From contig JAEUSU010000001.1 of the NCBI GenBank assembly GCA_016788635.1, positions 42,040 through 106,039 of the forward strand: 64,000 nt of DNA, read 5' to 3'. The stretch comes from Flavobacteriales bacterium (lineage in GTDB: Bacteria > Bacteroidota > Bacteroidia > Flavobacteriales_F > PHOS-HE28). Below, piece by piece: positions 63,582 through 64,000 of the stretch (the first letter of the stretch is position 1; the number at the start of each line of letters is the position of its first letter). The translations under genes were made by a program, and so were the position numbers. Under the pieces are notes generated by a model, which saw only the letters and a list, made by a program, of their open reading frames with translations, made no database searches and was not told the origin of the DNA.

Positions 63582-64000
63582 CACTGTGGGACCGTCGTGG
63601 GTTGCACCACCGGTCTCACCGCCTGCGTGCAGGACTGCTTCGGCATAGGCGCAGGCACGGGGTGGCTAGAAAACTGCAGCACAGGCGTGGGTGGGGCCAG
63701 AGGACTCACCGACTGCGTACAGGACTGCAAGAGCACCTGGGGGGGCACAGCCTTCATTGACAACTGCGGGTTCTGCGTGGGCGGCACCACCGGCCTGACC
63801 GCTTGCGTTCAGGACTGCAACAGCACCTGGGGTGGCACGGCCTTCATTGACAACTGCGGAACCTGTGTGGGCGGTACTACAGGCCTAACCGCTTGCGTTC
63901 AGGACTGCAACAGCACTTGGGGTGGCACCGCGTTCATCGACAACTGCGGAACATGCGTGGGTGGGACCACAGGACTCACCGCCTGCGTACAGGACTGCAA
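62281..64000 (+). repeat. Tandem 90-bp repeats coding a 30-residue Cys-rich unit
   Basis: Nineteen consecutive units without any indel (the AGGACTGC core occurs every 90 bp from 62371 to 63991). The usual unit reads CVQDCNSTWGGTAFIDNCG and CVGGTTGLTA. Two unit classes exist: DCNSTWGG and DCFGIWxG. The array leaves the window. Confidence 0.95.
63582..64000 (+). other. In-frame continuation of the giant repeat gene after TAG
   Basis: After the TAG at 63579-63581 the same frame stays open to the window end and codes about five further Cys-rich units (HCGTVVGCTTGL, then CVQDC... every 30 residues). Units at about 63560-63760 carry many substitutions (for example GTGWLENCSTGVGGARGL in place of GTAYLDNCSICVGGTTGL). 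Either the gene is interrupted or the base calls here are poor. Confidence 0.75.

Noticed and set aside
62281..64000. CRISPR-like regular repeats
   Set aside because: The 90-bp period is coding throughout, without short unique spacers, and translates to a Cys-rich protein repeat.

Overview
This is a stretch of a GC-rich genome from the phylum Bacteroidota, most likely a member of the Flavobacteriales. The evidence is: several secreted proteins with type IX secretion (T9SS) C-terminal domains of both the 'type A' (PNP...GxYxxxL) and gliding-associated CHU_C kinds; Bacteroidota-typical families (DUF4293 divergent from rho, an S46 dipeptidyl-peptidase, Mpl-type ligase); absence of clear Shine-Dalgarno sequences; and repeated copies of the Bacteroidota -7 promoter element TAnnTTTG, here often TAnnTTCG. 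No rRNA, tRNA, CRISPR array, IS element or phage gene was seen. The exact genus cannot be told from the sequence alone.

Layout. 1-20.3 kb is mostly housekeeping and envelope maintenance, arranged as many divergent or convergent small units: a truncated secreted protein, truA plus an ABC exporter, a phosphoesterase, DUF4293 divergent from rho, mpl (murein recycling) divergent from a metallo-beta-lactamase-fold hydrolase plus yedK, comEC, an RlmI-like methyltransferase, a Gly-rich lipoprotein, a SpoIID-like protein, lpxB, a small membrane protein, surE, ridA, a delta-60-repeat T9SS protein and a membrane protein. 20.4-34.5 kb starts with lpd, then an exopolysaccharide block (asnB-type amidotransferase, GT4 glycosyltransferase, Wza-like lipoprotein, Wzc-like tyrosine kinase, rfbC, WecA/TagO-like transferase, lytic transglycosylase). 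This runs with overlapping or 1-5 bp junctions into uvrA and a LOG-family gene. 34.6-38.2 kb holds an unusual two-gene unit of SPOR-like proteins, one of them an outer-membrane barrel plus thrombospondin-3 repeats plus three SPOR-like repeats. 38.3-57 kb is rich in proteases and protease control: a giant alpha-2-macroglobulin lipoprotein with intact CLEQ thioester, a T9SS-exported lysyl-endopeptidase-like S1 protease, a CHU_C giant protein, pbpC, a secreted MORN-like protein, a CtpA protease, a DUF1573 protein, pterin dehydratase and a DPP11-like S46 peptidase. 57.2-64 kb is one enormous adhesin-like gene (beta-propeller-like, discoidin-like, HYR, C-type-lectin and 30-residue Cys-rich repeats) that runs off the window and is interrupted by one in-frame TAG within the repeats.

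The most general observation is that the -7 box sits only 4-7 nt before the start codon for about ten unrelated genes. This implies leaderless or nearly leaderless mRNAs and allowed several start codons to be corrected. The most unusual gene content is the SPOR/TSP3 pair at 34.6-38.2 kb, preceded by a nested palindrome at its predicted transcription start.
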